This document shows positions 50,086-58,266 of a DNA stretch of 64,000 bases, one piece after another. This DNA is from a bacterium. GTDB lineage: Bacteria; Electryoneota; RPQS01; DYHQ01. The position numbers and the translations under genes are program-made. The stretch covers positions 124,001 through 188,000 of the forward strand of contig JAUXGA010000001.1 of assembly GCA_030622545.1 (NCBI GenBank), given 5' to 3'. The notes below the pieces were generated by a model. The model was not told the origin of the DNA and did not search any database. It worked only from the letters and a program-made list of their open reading frames with translations. Positions within the stretch are counted from its first letter, which is position 1, and every line of letters begins with the position of its first letter.

Positions 50086-50931
50086 ATGATTATCATTCTT
50101 TTAGCCTTGTTCGCGTTTGTCCTGCAGCCGCTCCACGCGGAAACCACTCTTGAACTGATTGAAGAAGGTCGGCTCAGTGAAGCCATCGCCAAGGTTCAGG
50201 ATGTTGACTCTCTGGCGAAATATCAGGACTACTTGGAAGCGCTGCTTGAAACAGATGCCGCGCGCGCCTGTTCTCTCTATCAATTGGTTTCGTGGCGGTA
50301 CCCAGAGACCGATGTTGACCGGTTAGCACAAGAGCGTCTCCTCGCTTTCCAGAAATGGGGACAAGGTCTGTCGCCGTTTATCGCACCCAGCCGTAAACTA
50401 AAAGCAGAGCTTGAGCCTGAAACTTTGGCCGTTGTCGAACAGCAGGTCACAGTGGACATCACCGAGCCTGTTCTCGAACCGGAAAAGGACGTAGCGGAGA
50501 AACTCTCTCTGAAACCCGAAAAGGTCGTCGAAAAAACGGTGCTTTCAGAACCCGTAAAAAAAGCGGAGATAGAACCGTTACCCAAGATTGTAGAGACGCC
50601 CGCACAAGCGCCGTCTCCTGAGCCGGAAATCAAAGAGCCCTCAGTCAAACCGATTCCTGAACAGCCCCTCGTGCCGCACGATGTGGAGCCCGCACCCGGC
50701 GGAAACGTCTGGGTTCAGGTCGGAGCTTTCGGTGTCCGTGAAAACGCCGACGCTCTGGTGAATAAATTGAAGGCAGCAGGTTTCCCTGCAACGGTTGTGT
50801 CTGAAAAGAGTACGAAATCCATACTGCATCATGTCCGCGTCGGTGCCTACTCATCATCCGAAGCCGCTCTGGCTGTCGGCAAGCAACTGAAGCAAAACTT
50901 CGAACTCAATTTTTATCTTGTCAAAAAGTAA
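50086..50931 (+). CDS. SPOR-domain protein with signal peptide
   Basis: The ATG at 50086 (MIIILLALFAFVLQPLHA) begins a signal peptide; the track start (TTG at 50074) lies within lapB. The 281 residues contain an N-terminal helical region (about 20-90), a long Glu/Pro/Val/Lys-rich linker (about 110-200) and a C-terminal SPOR domain (about 205-280: NVWVQVGAFGVRENADALVNKLKAAGF). SPOR domains bind denuded septal peptidoglycan, so the protein probably acts at the division site. It follows lapB by one base and ends before a terminator. Confidence 0.85.
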   Translation: MIIILLALFAFVLQPLHAETTLELIEEGRLSEAIAKVQDVDSLAKYQDYLEALLETDAARACSLYQLVSWRYPETDVDRLAQERLLAFQKWGQGLSPFIAPSRKLKAELEPETLAVVEQQVTVDITEPVLEPEKDVAEKLSLKPEKVVEKTVLSEPVKKAEIEPLPKIVETPAQAPSPEPEIKEPSVKPIPEQPLVPHDVEPAPGGNVWVQVGAFGVRENADALVNKLKAAGFPATVVSEKSTKSILHHVRVGAYSSSEAALAVGKQLKQNFELNFYLVKK

Positions 50932-50968
50932 AGGCTTGCTCGTATGCAGGCTTATCATAACATCTTTC

Positions 50969-50995
50969 CCGTCTCCCTCTTTGGAGACGGTTTTT
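50969..50995 (+). terminator. Terminator after the lapA-lapB-SPOR run
   Basis: CCGTCTCC and GGAGACGG form an 8-bp stem with a CTCTTT loop, followed by TTTTT. It separates this run from mutS. Confidence 0.88.
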
Positions 50996-51016
50996 GTCTA
51001 TTGAGACGAGGCGACC

Positions 51017-53638
51017 GTGAGTAAATCCACTCCAATGCTGAAACAGTACCACGAAATCAAAGCTCAATACCCCGATGTGGTGCTCTTTTACCGGATGGGA
51101 GATTTCTACGAGCTTTTCTACGACGACGCAAAGCTCGGCAGTAAAGTCCTCGGCCTGACACTCACATCGCGTGCGCACGGCAAAGCTTCGAGCGTTCCCT
51201 TGGCGGGATTTCCTCATCATCAGCTCGATAATTACCTCGCCAAAATGACTCGCGCAGGTTATCGTGTCGCGGTCTGCGATCAAATCGAAGATCCGAAACT
51301 CGCTCGCGGAATCGTCAAACGCGCGGTCACGGAAGTCGTCTCCGCCGGAACAACCTTTTCCGATAAAGTTCTTGAAGGCGGCAAGAATAATTATCTGGTC
51401 GCCATCTATCTAACGCAAGAGACAGCAGGTTTAGCCTATGCCGATGTAACCACAGGTGAATTTTTCACAGGAGTCTTGCCGCTGGAACAGCTTTCAGCAC
51501 GCGTAGCGGCGCTGGAACCCTCGGAGATTCTTTGCATGACCAGTCAGCGCGATGACTTGAGCAAGCTTTTGCCCAATTCCGATGCGACGCTAATGATTTT
51601 GCCCGACTGGCACTTCACAAAGGAGGCCGCTGAAGGCACCTTGCGCCGTCATTTTGATGTGGTGACGCTGAAAGGTTTCGGTATTCAAGGACTCGAAAGC
51701 GCCGCGCAAGCCGCCGGAGCGCTCGTGCATTATGCCCGCTCGAATTTGGGGGAAGAAACGCCGATTCTGCCGCACATGCAGGTCTTCAATTTGAGTCAGG
51801 AGCTCGTGCTGGATCCCGTCACACGCCGCAATCTTGAAATCGTGGAATCCTTCACCGGTGATGACCGCCGCGCGACTCTTTTCGCAGTTCTAAATCGCAC
51901 CCGCACTCCTCCCGGTAGCCGTCTGTTGCGGCGATGGCTGATGCAGCCTCTGGCTGACCCCGAACAAATCAACACGCGCCTGAATAAAGTGGAATTTCTT
52001 TTCTCGCAGGATAACCTGCGCAAAGGTCTCGTGGAAATCCTTTCAGGTATCGGTGACCTCGAACGACTCTTAGGACGGCTGGTCACAGGACGTGGAACTC
52101 CGCGTGACGCGGTAGCGCTCAAAACCGTGCTGGCGCGTCTACCTCAAATTCAAAAAGCTTTCGCAAAAGATTCCTCGTCACCGCTGAAAGACACGGTTGA
52201 AGCGCTTGCGCCCATGCCGGATTTGGTTGAATTTCTTGCGCGTGCGCTGGTGGACGATCCTCCGGCGCAGCTTTCGGCAGGTGGAGCAATTCGCAAGGGA
52301 TTTTCGAGTGACTTAGATGAGCTGAGCGAGCTTCAAAGCAACGCGCGCAACTGGATTCTGGAGCATCAGGAAGCGGAACGGACACGCACCGGCATCACCT
52401 CCCTAAAAATCTCGTACAACAAAGTCTTCGGGTATTACATCGAAGTCACCAACACCCACAAATCTCGCGTTCCATCGAATTATATCCGCAAACAAACCCT
52501 CGTTTCCAGCGAGCGCTATGTCACGCCCGAATTGAAAACATGGGAAGAAAAAATCCTGTCCGCCGAAGAAAAAGTCAAAGAACTCGAGGCGGAAATCTGG
52601 AGTCGTATTCGCTCGGAAATCGCGTCGCACTCGCCGCGTATTTTGGAAATAGCGAAAGCGCTCGCCGAGCTCGATGGCCTTGTCGCTTTGGCGCAGGTCG
52701 CTCGAGAAAAAGATTACGTGCGGCCTGAAATTCACGACGGTGAGGATTTGGAGCTCATCGGTTGCCGTCATCCGGTCGTGGAATCGCTGTTGCCGGCTGG
52801 AGAAGGCTTCGTTCCGAATGATTTAGCAATGGACGGTACACGCTTCCAAATCATGATTCTAACCGGCCCCAATATGGCGGGCAAATCGACCTTTCTGCGT
52901 CAGATTGCGCTCTGCGTGCTCATGGCGCAAGCCGGTTCCTTTGTGCCCGCCCAAAAGGCTCGCATCGGAGTCGTGGACCGGATTTTCACCCGCGTCGGAG
53001 CGGGGGATAATTTGGCGGGCGGGGAAAGCACTTTTTTGGTTGAGATGACCGAAGTGGCGAATATCCTGCGCAATGCGACACAGCGCAGCCTTGTTCTCCT
53101 CGATGAAGTCGGGCGAGGCACCTCCACTTATGACGGAATGGCGCTCGCTTGGGCGGTCACCGAATATCTTCACCAGACACCAGCACTGGCCGCCAAAACC
53201 CTTTTCGCCACGCATTATCATGAACTTAACCGCATGGAAGAGGTATTTGAACGAATCCAAAACTACCGGGTGGAAGTTGAAGAATGGGGGGATCGCGTCA
53301 TTTTCCTCCACCGCATTGCGCCGGGGAAATGCGATCGAAGTTATGGCATTGAAGTCGCCCGGCTCGCAGGGCTGCCTGGGGAAGTGACCACTCGTGCCCG
53401 GGAGCTGTTGCCGGAATTGGAAGCGGCAAAGAAGGAGAATATGCCGTCCGAAAATGACTCTAACCCTGACCTAACAATGCAGTTAACCATGTTCGAGCCT
53501 GCCTCCCAAAAGTTGGCTGATACCCTCCGAGAGTTGGATATAGACGAACTTAGCCCACGCGAAGCTCTCGATAAGTTGTTTAAATTAAAGAAGATAGTTC
53601 AAAGCGACCAAATTTCATCTTCTCCAAAAAAGCCTTGA
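51017..53638 (+). CDS. mutS: DNA mismatch repair ATPase MutS
   Basis: MutS recognises mismatches and recruits MutL. The GTG at 51017 begins SKSTPMLKQYHEIKAQYPD; the mismatch-binding FYELFYDDA (Phe-x-Glu, about residue 31) follows. The Walker A GPNMAGKST (about 622), the Walker B LLDEVGRGTSTYDG and the ATHYHEL signature are intact. The 873 residues are usual. A Pro/Ser-rich stretch near the C-terminus precedes the final helix-turn-helix segment. It is a single gene after the terminator at 50969. Confidence 0.97.
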   Translation: MSKSTPMLKQYHEIKAQYPDVVLFYRMGDFYELFYDDAKLGSKVLGLTLTSRAHGKASSVPLAGFPHHQLDNYLAKMTRAGYRVAVCDQIEDPKLARGIVKRAVTEVVSAGTTFSDKVLEGGKNNYLVAIYLTQETAGLAYADVTTGEFFTGVLPLEQLSARVAALEPSEILCMTSQRDDLSKLLPNSDATLMILPDWHFTKEAAEGTLRRHFDVVTLKGFGIQGLESAAQAAGALVHYARSNLGEETPILPHMQVFNLSQELVLDPVTRRNLEIVESFTGDDRRATLFAVLNRTRTPPGSRLLRRWLMQPLADPEQINTRLNKVEFLFSQDNLRKGLVEILSGIGDLERLLGRLVTGRGTPRDAVALKTVLARLPQIQKAFAKDSSSPLKDTVEALAPMPDLVEFLARALVDDPPAQLSAGGAIRKGFSSDLDELSELQSNARNWILEHQEAERTRTGITSLKISYNKVFGYYIEVTNTHKSRVPSNYIRKQTLVSSERYVTPELKTWEEKILSAEEKVKELEAEIWSRIRSEIASHSPRILEIAKALAELDGLVALAQVAREKDYVRPEIHDGEDLELIGCRHPVVESLLPAGEGFVPNDLAMDGTRFQIMILTGPNMAGKSTFLRQIALCVLMAQAGSFVPAQKARIGVVDRIFTRVGAGDNLAGGESTFLVEMTEVANILRNATQRSLVLLDEVGRGTSTYDGMALAWAVTEYLHQTPALAAKTLFATHYHELNRMEEVFERIQNYRVEVEEWGDRVIFLHRIAPGKCDRSYGIEVARLAGLPGEVTTRARELLPELEAAKKENMPSENDSNPDLTMQLTMFEPASQKLADTLRELDIDELSPREALDKLFKLKKIVQSDQISSSPKKP

Positions 53639-53663
53639 CTCTGATTATGCTTTTCCTTAAATT
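53635..53663 (+). promoter_or_regulatory. Promoter of the PorV/PorQ-like gene
   Basis: TTGACT, a 17-nt spacer and TAAATT; the -35 box overlaps the mutS stop codon. The start codon lies 28 nt further on. Confidence 0.65.
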
Positions 53664-53690
53664 TATTAAGATTAGAAAGAGGGAATTGTG

Positions 53691-54689
53691 ATGCAGCCAT
53701 TCGCCAAGCAACTTCGGATGCAATCTCTCATGTTTTCGCTTGCCTTTATTTTCTGTTGTGCCGGATTCGCAAACGCAGGCGCCATAACAGTCGGACGATT
53801 CGCCGGGGAATTCCTCGACCTGGGAGCGGGAGCTCGTTCTTTGGCGATGGGCGGAACCGGTGTAACCGTATCCTCAATACAAACAAGCGGATACCATAAT
53901 CCGGCGAGGTTGGCGTACGCCCGGAAGCATGCCGCCGAATTGATGCATGCCTCCTATTTCGACAATCTCTATACCTATGATTTCTTGGGGTTTGCAAAGC
54001 CAATCCGCAAGGGAGCCAGCGCCGGAATTACGCTGTTGTACGCTCGCGTCGGTGACATTCCGCTGACCGCTTTGCAGAATCCGTCGCAGCCTCTGGGAGA
54101 TGACAACCGCGTTCGGGTCACGGATATGACCAGCTCGAACGAGTTGGCTTTGATGGGCTCGATTGGAGCGCCGGGGCCTTGGGGTTGGAAATGGGGCGGC
54201 ACCGCGAAACTTCTGATGAAAAGCGTCGCGGGTAAATCCGCCTATGGCATCGGTTTCGACGTCGGACTTGCGCGCGAATTCTCTCATGTTGCGCTCGGAG
54301 TCGTTCTGCGTGATGTAACCGGTAGCGCACTCGTCTGGACAACCGGTCGCACGGAAATCATTCCTCCGTCCGTAGCTTTCGGTGGAGCGTGGGGAACGAA
54401 AATCCCGAATCTGCACGCGCGAGCTCGCATCGTAGCGGAAGCCGTCGGTCGCTTTGAAGACCGCGGCGACGCCGAAGCAATTAACGCTGGTATCTTGAGT
54501 CTTGATCCTCGTTTGGGTGCGGAGTATATCATCTCGGAAGTACTGGCTTTACGCGGTGGACTTTTAGGCAAGAACGTCACCGCAGGCGCAGGCATTCTCG
54601 TTTCATCCGTGACGCTCGATTACGCCTTTCAAGCCCACGAAGAATTAGGCAACACGCACCGCGTCTCCCTGGGTCTTAGCTGGAAATAG
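53691..54689 (+). CDS. PorV/PorQ-family outer-membrane protein
   Basis: I take the ATG at 53691 (a GTG at 53688 is equally possible; GAGGG lies upstream). A signal peptide ends near GFANAG. The mature start AGEFLDLGAGARSLAMGGTGVTVSS and the GYHNPARLAYA segment are the signature of PorV/PorQ/UPF0164 outer-membrane barrels, which in Bacteroidota work with the type IX secretion system. The 332 residues end in a barrel strand (HRVSLGLSWK). It supports an FCB-type envelope and fits the sorting-domain pseudogene at 41.4 kb, though no T9SS core genes are in the window. Confidence 0.88.
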   Translation: MQPFAKQLRMQSLMFSLAFIFCCAGFANAGAITVGRFAGEFLDLGAGARSLAMGGTGVTVSSIQTSGYHNPARLAYARKHAAELMHASYFDNLYTYDFLGFAKPIRKGASAGITLLYARVGDIPLTALQNPSQPLGDDNRVRVTDMTSSNELALMGSIGAPGPWGWKWGGTAKLLMKSVAGKSAYGIGFDVGLAREFSHVALGVVLRDVTGSALVWTTGRTEIIPPSVAFGGAWGTKIPNLHARARIVAEAVGRFEDRGDAEAINAGILSLDPRLGAEYIISEVLALRGGLLGKNVTAGAGILVSSVTLDYAFQAHEELGNTHRVSLGLSWK

Positions 54690-54716
54690 TCTAACACTGC
54701 TCGGCGATATTAATTT

Positions 54717-54756
54717 TCCCCCGCGTGCGGGGGGATGTCAGGGGGGTCTCCTTATT
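54717..54756. repeat. G-run palindromic repeat, copy 2
   Basis: CCCCCGCGTGCGGGGGG followed by ATGTCAGGGGGGTCTCCTTAT matches 28155-28195, including the non-palindromic tail. Confidence 0.7.
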
Positions 54757-54776
54757 AAAACAACGCAAGAAAAATT

Positions 54777-55676
54777 GTGAAAAAAACAAAGAACGCCATC
54801 TATTCCATGACCGGCTTCGGTCGCGGTGAAGCCGAAGAAAGCGGCATCCGACTGACCGCCGAAATTCGCTCCTTGAACAACCGTTACTTCGATTTCGGTT
54901 TCCGCGCGCCGCGCTCGCTGCAGAATTACGAAATAGAACTGCGCGAACTATGTCGCCGCCAAGTGGACCGGGGACGGTTGACACTGCTGCTGTCGGAATC
55001 GCGCTCGGCGGAAGCTCCTCCCTCACTGAACTACGATGAAAATCTCGCTTCCCACTATGTAGAGCTTCTTCGGCAACTGAACAATCAACTCGGATTAGCG
55101 GGGCAGGTCAAACTGGAGCATCTACTCTCTTTTTCCGATTTATTCGCACCCGCGGACTCAAGCGGTGACAACGGCGCGTTGCTGAAACTGGCGAAAGTCG
55201 CAACGGAAAAAGCGCTTGAGGATTTGCGGAGAATGCGCGCCGTGGAAGGCAAAGCTCTCGTCGATGATATGAAAGACCGCCTGAGTGCGATTCGTAAAGC
55301 TGCCGATGAAATCGAAGCGCAGCAACAAGACCTTCCTCAGCAAACGCTCGATAAATTAAAAACGCGGTTGAGCAGGTTACATCTGCCAGAAAACCTCGAC
55401 CCTTACCGGCTCGAATTGGAACTGGCGCTGCTGGTTGACCGCATGGACATCACGGAAGAATGTGTGCGGCTGCGCAGTCATGAAGCGCAATTCCTCGAGA
55501 CGCTCGAATCGCCTCCCGCCGGAGCGGGGAAGAGGTTGGGATTTTTGCTGCAGGAAATGAACCGCGAAGCGAACACGATTGCATCCAAAGCCGGCAGTCT
55601 GGATATTTCGCATCTGTCGGTTCGCGTCCGAGAAGAAATCGAAAAACTGCGCGAGCAGGTGCAGAATATTGAGTAA
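54777..55676 (+). CDS. yicC: YicC/YloC family endoribonuclease
   Basis: It is 299 residues from a GTG. The start YSMTGFGRGEAE and the SLNNRYFDFGFRAPRSL segment are the family signature (PF03755), and the C-terminus has FLLQEMNREANTIASKAG of the DUF1732 part. E. coli YicC and relatives cleave RNA and have been linked to sRNA turnover. It stands at its usual place just before gmk, overlapping it by 8 nt. Confidence 0.93.
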   Translation: MKKTKNAIYSMTGFGRGEAEESGIRLTAEIRSLNNRYFDFGFRAPRSLQNYEIELRELCRRQVDRGRLTLLLSESRSAEAPPSLNYDENLASHYVELLRQLNNQLGLAGQVKLEHLLSFSDLFAPADSSGDNGALLKLAKVATEKALEDLRRMRAVEGKALVDDMKDRLSAIRKAADEIEAQQQDLPQQTLDKLKTRLSRLHLPENLDPYRLELELALLVDRMDITEECVRLRSHEAQFLETLESPPAGAGKRLGFLLQEMNREANTIASKAGSLDISHLSVRVREEIEKLREQVQNIE

Positions 55677-56247
55677 GCGCGGGCGACTATTGGTTTTTTC
55701 GTCACCATCGGGCGGCGGCAAGAATACAATCATTAACGCCCTGCGCAAGCGCCATCCCGACTGGGGCTATTCGGTGTCGGTCACAACGCGCGCACCGCGT
55801 CTCGGCGAAGTGGACGGGCAGATTTACCATTTCGTTTCGCGCGAAGCATTCGAAAAGAAAATCGCCGACGGAGATTTCCTCGAACACGAAGAAGTTCATG
55901 GCTATCTCTACGGTACTCTGAAAAGCGAAACGTTGCGCCGCCTGAAAAACGGCGAGACACTCTGCTTCGATTTGGATGTCAAAGGCGCGCTGCACATCAA
56001 AGAACTGATTCCCGAAGCGCTGCTGATTTTCTTGAAGCCTCCATCGAAAGAGATTCTAATCGAGCGCCTGCGCGGCCGCCTGACCGACTCTCACGAGGAA
56101 ATGGAACGCCGCCTCGAACGCATGGACATGGAACTGAGTCTGGCACCCCAATTCGACATCTGCATCGTGAACGATTCGCTTGGCCGTGTCGTGGCCATAT
56201 TGAATGAGAAAATTGCACAAAACGCTCCGACGCCCACCTCGAGATAA
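55669..56247 (+). CDS. gmk: Guanylate kinase
   Basis: Gmk phosphorylates GMP to GDP. The TTG at 55669, inside the end of yicC, gives MSKRGRLLVFSSPSGGGKN; the track start 90 nt earlier is out of the family range. The P-loop reads SPSGGGKNT and not the common GPSGxGKGT/ST, a small variation. VTTRAPRLGEVDG, YHFVSREAFEKKI and DLDVKGALHIK are typical GMP- and lid-region segments. About 192 residues is normal. It is coupled to yicC; the normal next gene, rpoZ, is displaced by two inserted genes. Confidence 0.92.
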   Translation: MSKRGRLLVFSSPSGGGKNTIINALRKRHPDWGYSVSVTTRAPRLGEVDGQIYHFVSREAFEKKIADGDFLEHEEVHGYLYGTLKSETLRRLKNGETLCFDLDVKGALHIKELIPEALLIFLKPPSKEILIERLRGRLTDSHEEMERRLERMDMELSLAPQFDICIVNDSLGRVVAILNEKIAQNAPTPTSR

Positions 56248-56270
56248 GTGAATTAACTGGATCGCAGATT

Positions 56271-57407
56271 GTGGCATTGAATAGTGAACAGCAAAATGAG
56301 TCAAAGGACTTCGAAGACGGCCAATTTAGACCTTTTGTATTGGGAGATATAAATTTTATCTCTAATCTCTTACAGGAGATTGAAAACGGAAGAGAATTTA
56401 CGGTACGATTGCTTCAAAATCAGTCAACTTCTAGTAAGGAATCTTTTCAAGATTTCAGCGAATTTTCTGCAAACAAATTAAGGCAATTTGGAAGACAATT
56501 TATACGACAAGAGCAAAGCGTATTCGAGCATTTCAAAGAAACAAATGGCGTAGAGTTCTTTGACAATTTTAGGGCGGCAGTTGAAAAATATTATCAAGAG
56601 TGGACAGGAAAGCTCGGTGCTGCTATCAAGAAGGGGATTGAGCCATTTCAAAATTTACTTGAATCCCTGAAATTTCTCGCAGAAGCTTGGCAATCTTGGA
56701 TTGAAAAGAATAGCAGGTTATTCGATCCTTTTCGGAATCATCTACGGAGATTTGAACAACAATATAGAATTACTCAGGGAGTAGCCAACCAGATATTGCC
56801 AAAGCACGGGTGGTTTTTAACCCCTTCCTTACCGTTTAGTTTCGTTTATAGCGTGGTAGAGGCTGGCAGTCAAGGGCCCAATCAACAGCGTGCTATTGAC
56901 AAATTGTTTGTGGATTATTTCTATTCTAACAATTTCATGCACTTATCAATGATGGCGAAGAGTTGGGAATCAAATCAATTGTTTATGCCGAGAATGAAGA
57001 TTATCAGAGACTGCATTTCCATACTAGTACTAGCGACTGCAAGATCCCATATCAATGCCTCGAATTTGGTAATACCCACTTTAATTGCTCAGATCGACGG
57101 CATTCAAGGCGAATTCATGAAGCAAAAGGGATTGCAATGTCACTTGACCTATAAACCCCGAGGAAATATCAATACTGATCCTAAGGCATGGTTCATGTCA
57201 CTTACTTCAAATGACAGTCTCTTCAACGCAGCTAATGATATTTTCCTGAATATTCTTCTCCAAGAGGCTTATCCGTTTGTACCTTTGAAAGATCCTTTCA
57301 TTTTCAATCGTCATAAAATCTTACACGGTGAATTCCTGCGATACGGGAGGCGTGATAATACTATTCGAGCATTCTTAGTTCTTGATTTTCTTGCTTGGCT
57401 TAAGTGA
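56271..57407 (+). CDS. Unknown protein with HEPN-type RX4H motif, AT-rich insert
   Basis: It is 378 residues from a GTG, mostly helical, with no signal peptide and no recognised family over its first two thirds (long coiled, Gln/Phe/Lys-rich helices). Near the C-terminus FNRHKILHGEFLRYG contains R-x4-H, the catalytic motif of HEPN ribonucleases, followed by a TIRAFLVLDFLAWL helix. The same NRHxIxHG ending occurs in several uncharacterised proteins encoded near defence genes. Base composition is clearly more AT-rich than gmk and coaBC, and it splits a conserved gene cluster. A HEPN RNase, perhaps in defence, is my inference. No antitoxin partner is evident. Confidence 0.6.
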   Translation: MALNSEQQNESKDFEDGQFRPFVLGDINFISNLLQEIENGREFTVRLLQNQSTSSKESFQDFSEFSANKLRQFGRQFIRQEQSVFEHFKETNGVEFFDNFRAAVEKYYQEWTGKLGAAIKKGIEPFQNLLESLKFLAEAWQSWIEKNSRLFDPFRNHLRRFEQQYRITQGVANQILPKHGWFLTPSLPFSFVYSVVEAGSQGPNQQRAIDKLFVDYFYSNNFMHLSMMAKSWESNQLFMPRMKIIRDCISILVLATARSHINASNLVIPTLIAQIDGIQGEFMKQKGLQCHLTYKPRGNINTDPKAWFMSLTSNDSLFNAANDIFLNILLQEAYPFVPLKDPFIFNRHKILHGEFLRYGRRDNTIRAFLVLDFLAWLK

Positions 57408-57901
57408 TGAATATGTCATTAATAAGTTACACACCCATCGGTATCATCCATTCTCCCTTCCAACGACCGAAGGGGACGCCGATTCAGCCGAAAGGGGCAA
57501 AGGGAACGAAAGGAACCGTCGAGGTTTTTCCTGACTATGCGGAGGGTTTGAAAGACCTCGAAGGCTTTTCGCATATTATTCTGGTTTATCATTTTCATTT
57601 GGCGAAGGGATGCAAATTAAAAATTAAACCTTACATGGACGATAAGGAGCGCGGTGTTTTTGCCACGCGTGCGCCGTCGAGGCCGAATCCTATCGGCGTT
57701 TCTGTCGTGCGGCTTGACAAAATCGAAGGCAACGTGCTGCACATCCGCGATGTCGATATGATTGATGAAACGCCGCTGCTGGATGTCAAACCTTACGTTC
57801 CCGAATTCGATGCGAGCGACGTCGAAAGCATCGGCTGGCTCCAGGGCAAAGTCAAGAAACTTGAAACAGCTATCGACGACGGTCGCTTCGTAAGATGGTG
57901 A
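57407..57901 (+). CDS. trmO: tRNA (m6t6A37) methyltransferase TrmO (TsaA/YaeB)
   Basis: TrmO N6-methylates t6A37 of tRNA-Thr in E. coli. The 164 residues show the TsaA beta-barrel: IGIIHSPFQRPKGTPIQP, DLEGFSHIILVYHFH, GVFATRAPSRPNPIGVSVVRL (the SAM-binding PNPIG loop) and LLDVKPYVPEFD. It has no C-terminal extension, as in the short forms. The ATG overlaps the stop of the HEPN-like gene (TGATG), so translation is coupled. This pairing suggests they arrived or work together. Confidence 0.9.
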   Translation: MNMSLISYTPIGIIHSPFQRPKGTPIQPKGAKGTKGTVEVFPDYAEGLKDLEGFSHIILVYHFHLAKGCKLKIKPYMDDKERGVFATRAPSRPNPIGVSVVRLDKIEGNVLHIRDVDMIDETPLLDVKPYVPEFDASDVESIGWLQGKVKKLETAIDDGRFVRW

Positions 57902-57966
57902 GTAAAACCTGATAAAACGAAATCATAACCGACCAAGCAAACACAAGACAGGAGAAATAAATTCAC

Positions 57967-58266
57967 ATGGAAAAGAGTACATTCTTAGCTGAGGATTTCA
58001 GAGAAAAAGGTGAGAATATTTACGAAGTTATTCTCGTCGTCGCCAAGAGAGCCCGGCAAATCGGCGAACTGCAAAAACGAATGATCGACCGTGCTCTGGG
58101 GCAGACGGAAATGATGGAACAGCAGGCCGAGCAGGAGCTTGAGGGCGAAGAGATGGAGAGAATCTTCGAGCCTGAAGAGCGCCCGGAGCTCCATTTCGAA
58201 AAGCCGGCCATTCAGGCAATGCGCGAAATGGCGAACGACGAGGTAGACTGGAAACATGTTGAATAA
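57967..58266 (+). CDS. rpoZ: RNA polymerase omega subunit (RpoZ-like)
   Basis: It is 99 residues with the omega core ENIYEVILVVAKRARQIGEL (the conserved Ala-Arg-Gln-Ile segment) in the first 40, and a long acidic tail. It lies just before coaBC, overlapping its start by 11 nt, the usual place of rpoZ after gmk. Omega aids assembly of the beta' subunit and ppGpp binding. AGGAGAAATAA precedes the ATG. Confidence 0.85.
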   Translation: MEKSTFLAEDFREKGENIYEVILVVAKRARQIGELQKRMIDRALGQTEMMEQQAEQELEGEEMERIFEPEERPELHFEKPAIQAMREMANDEVDWKHVE

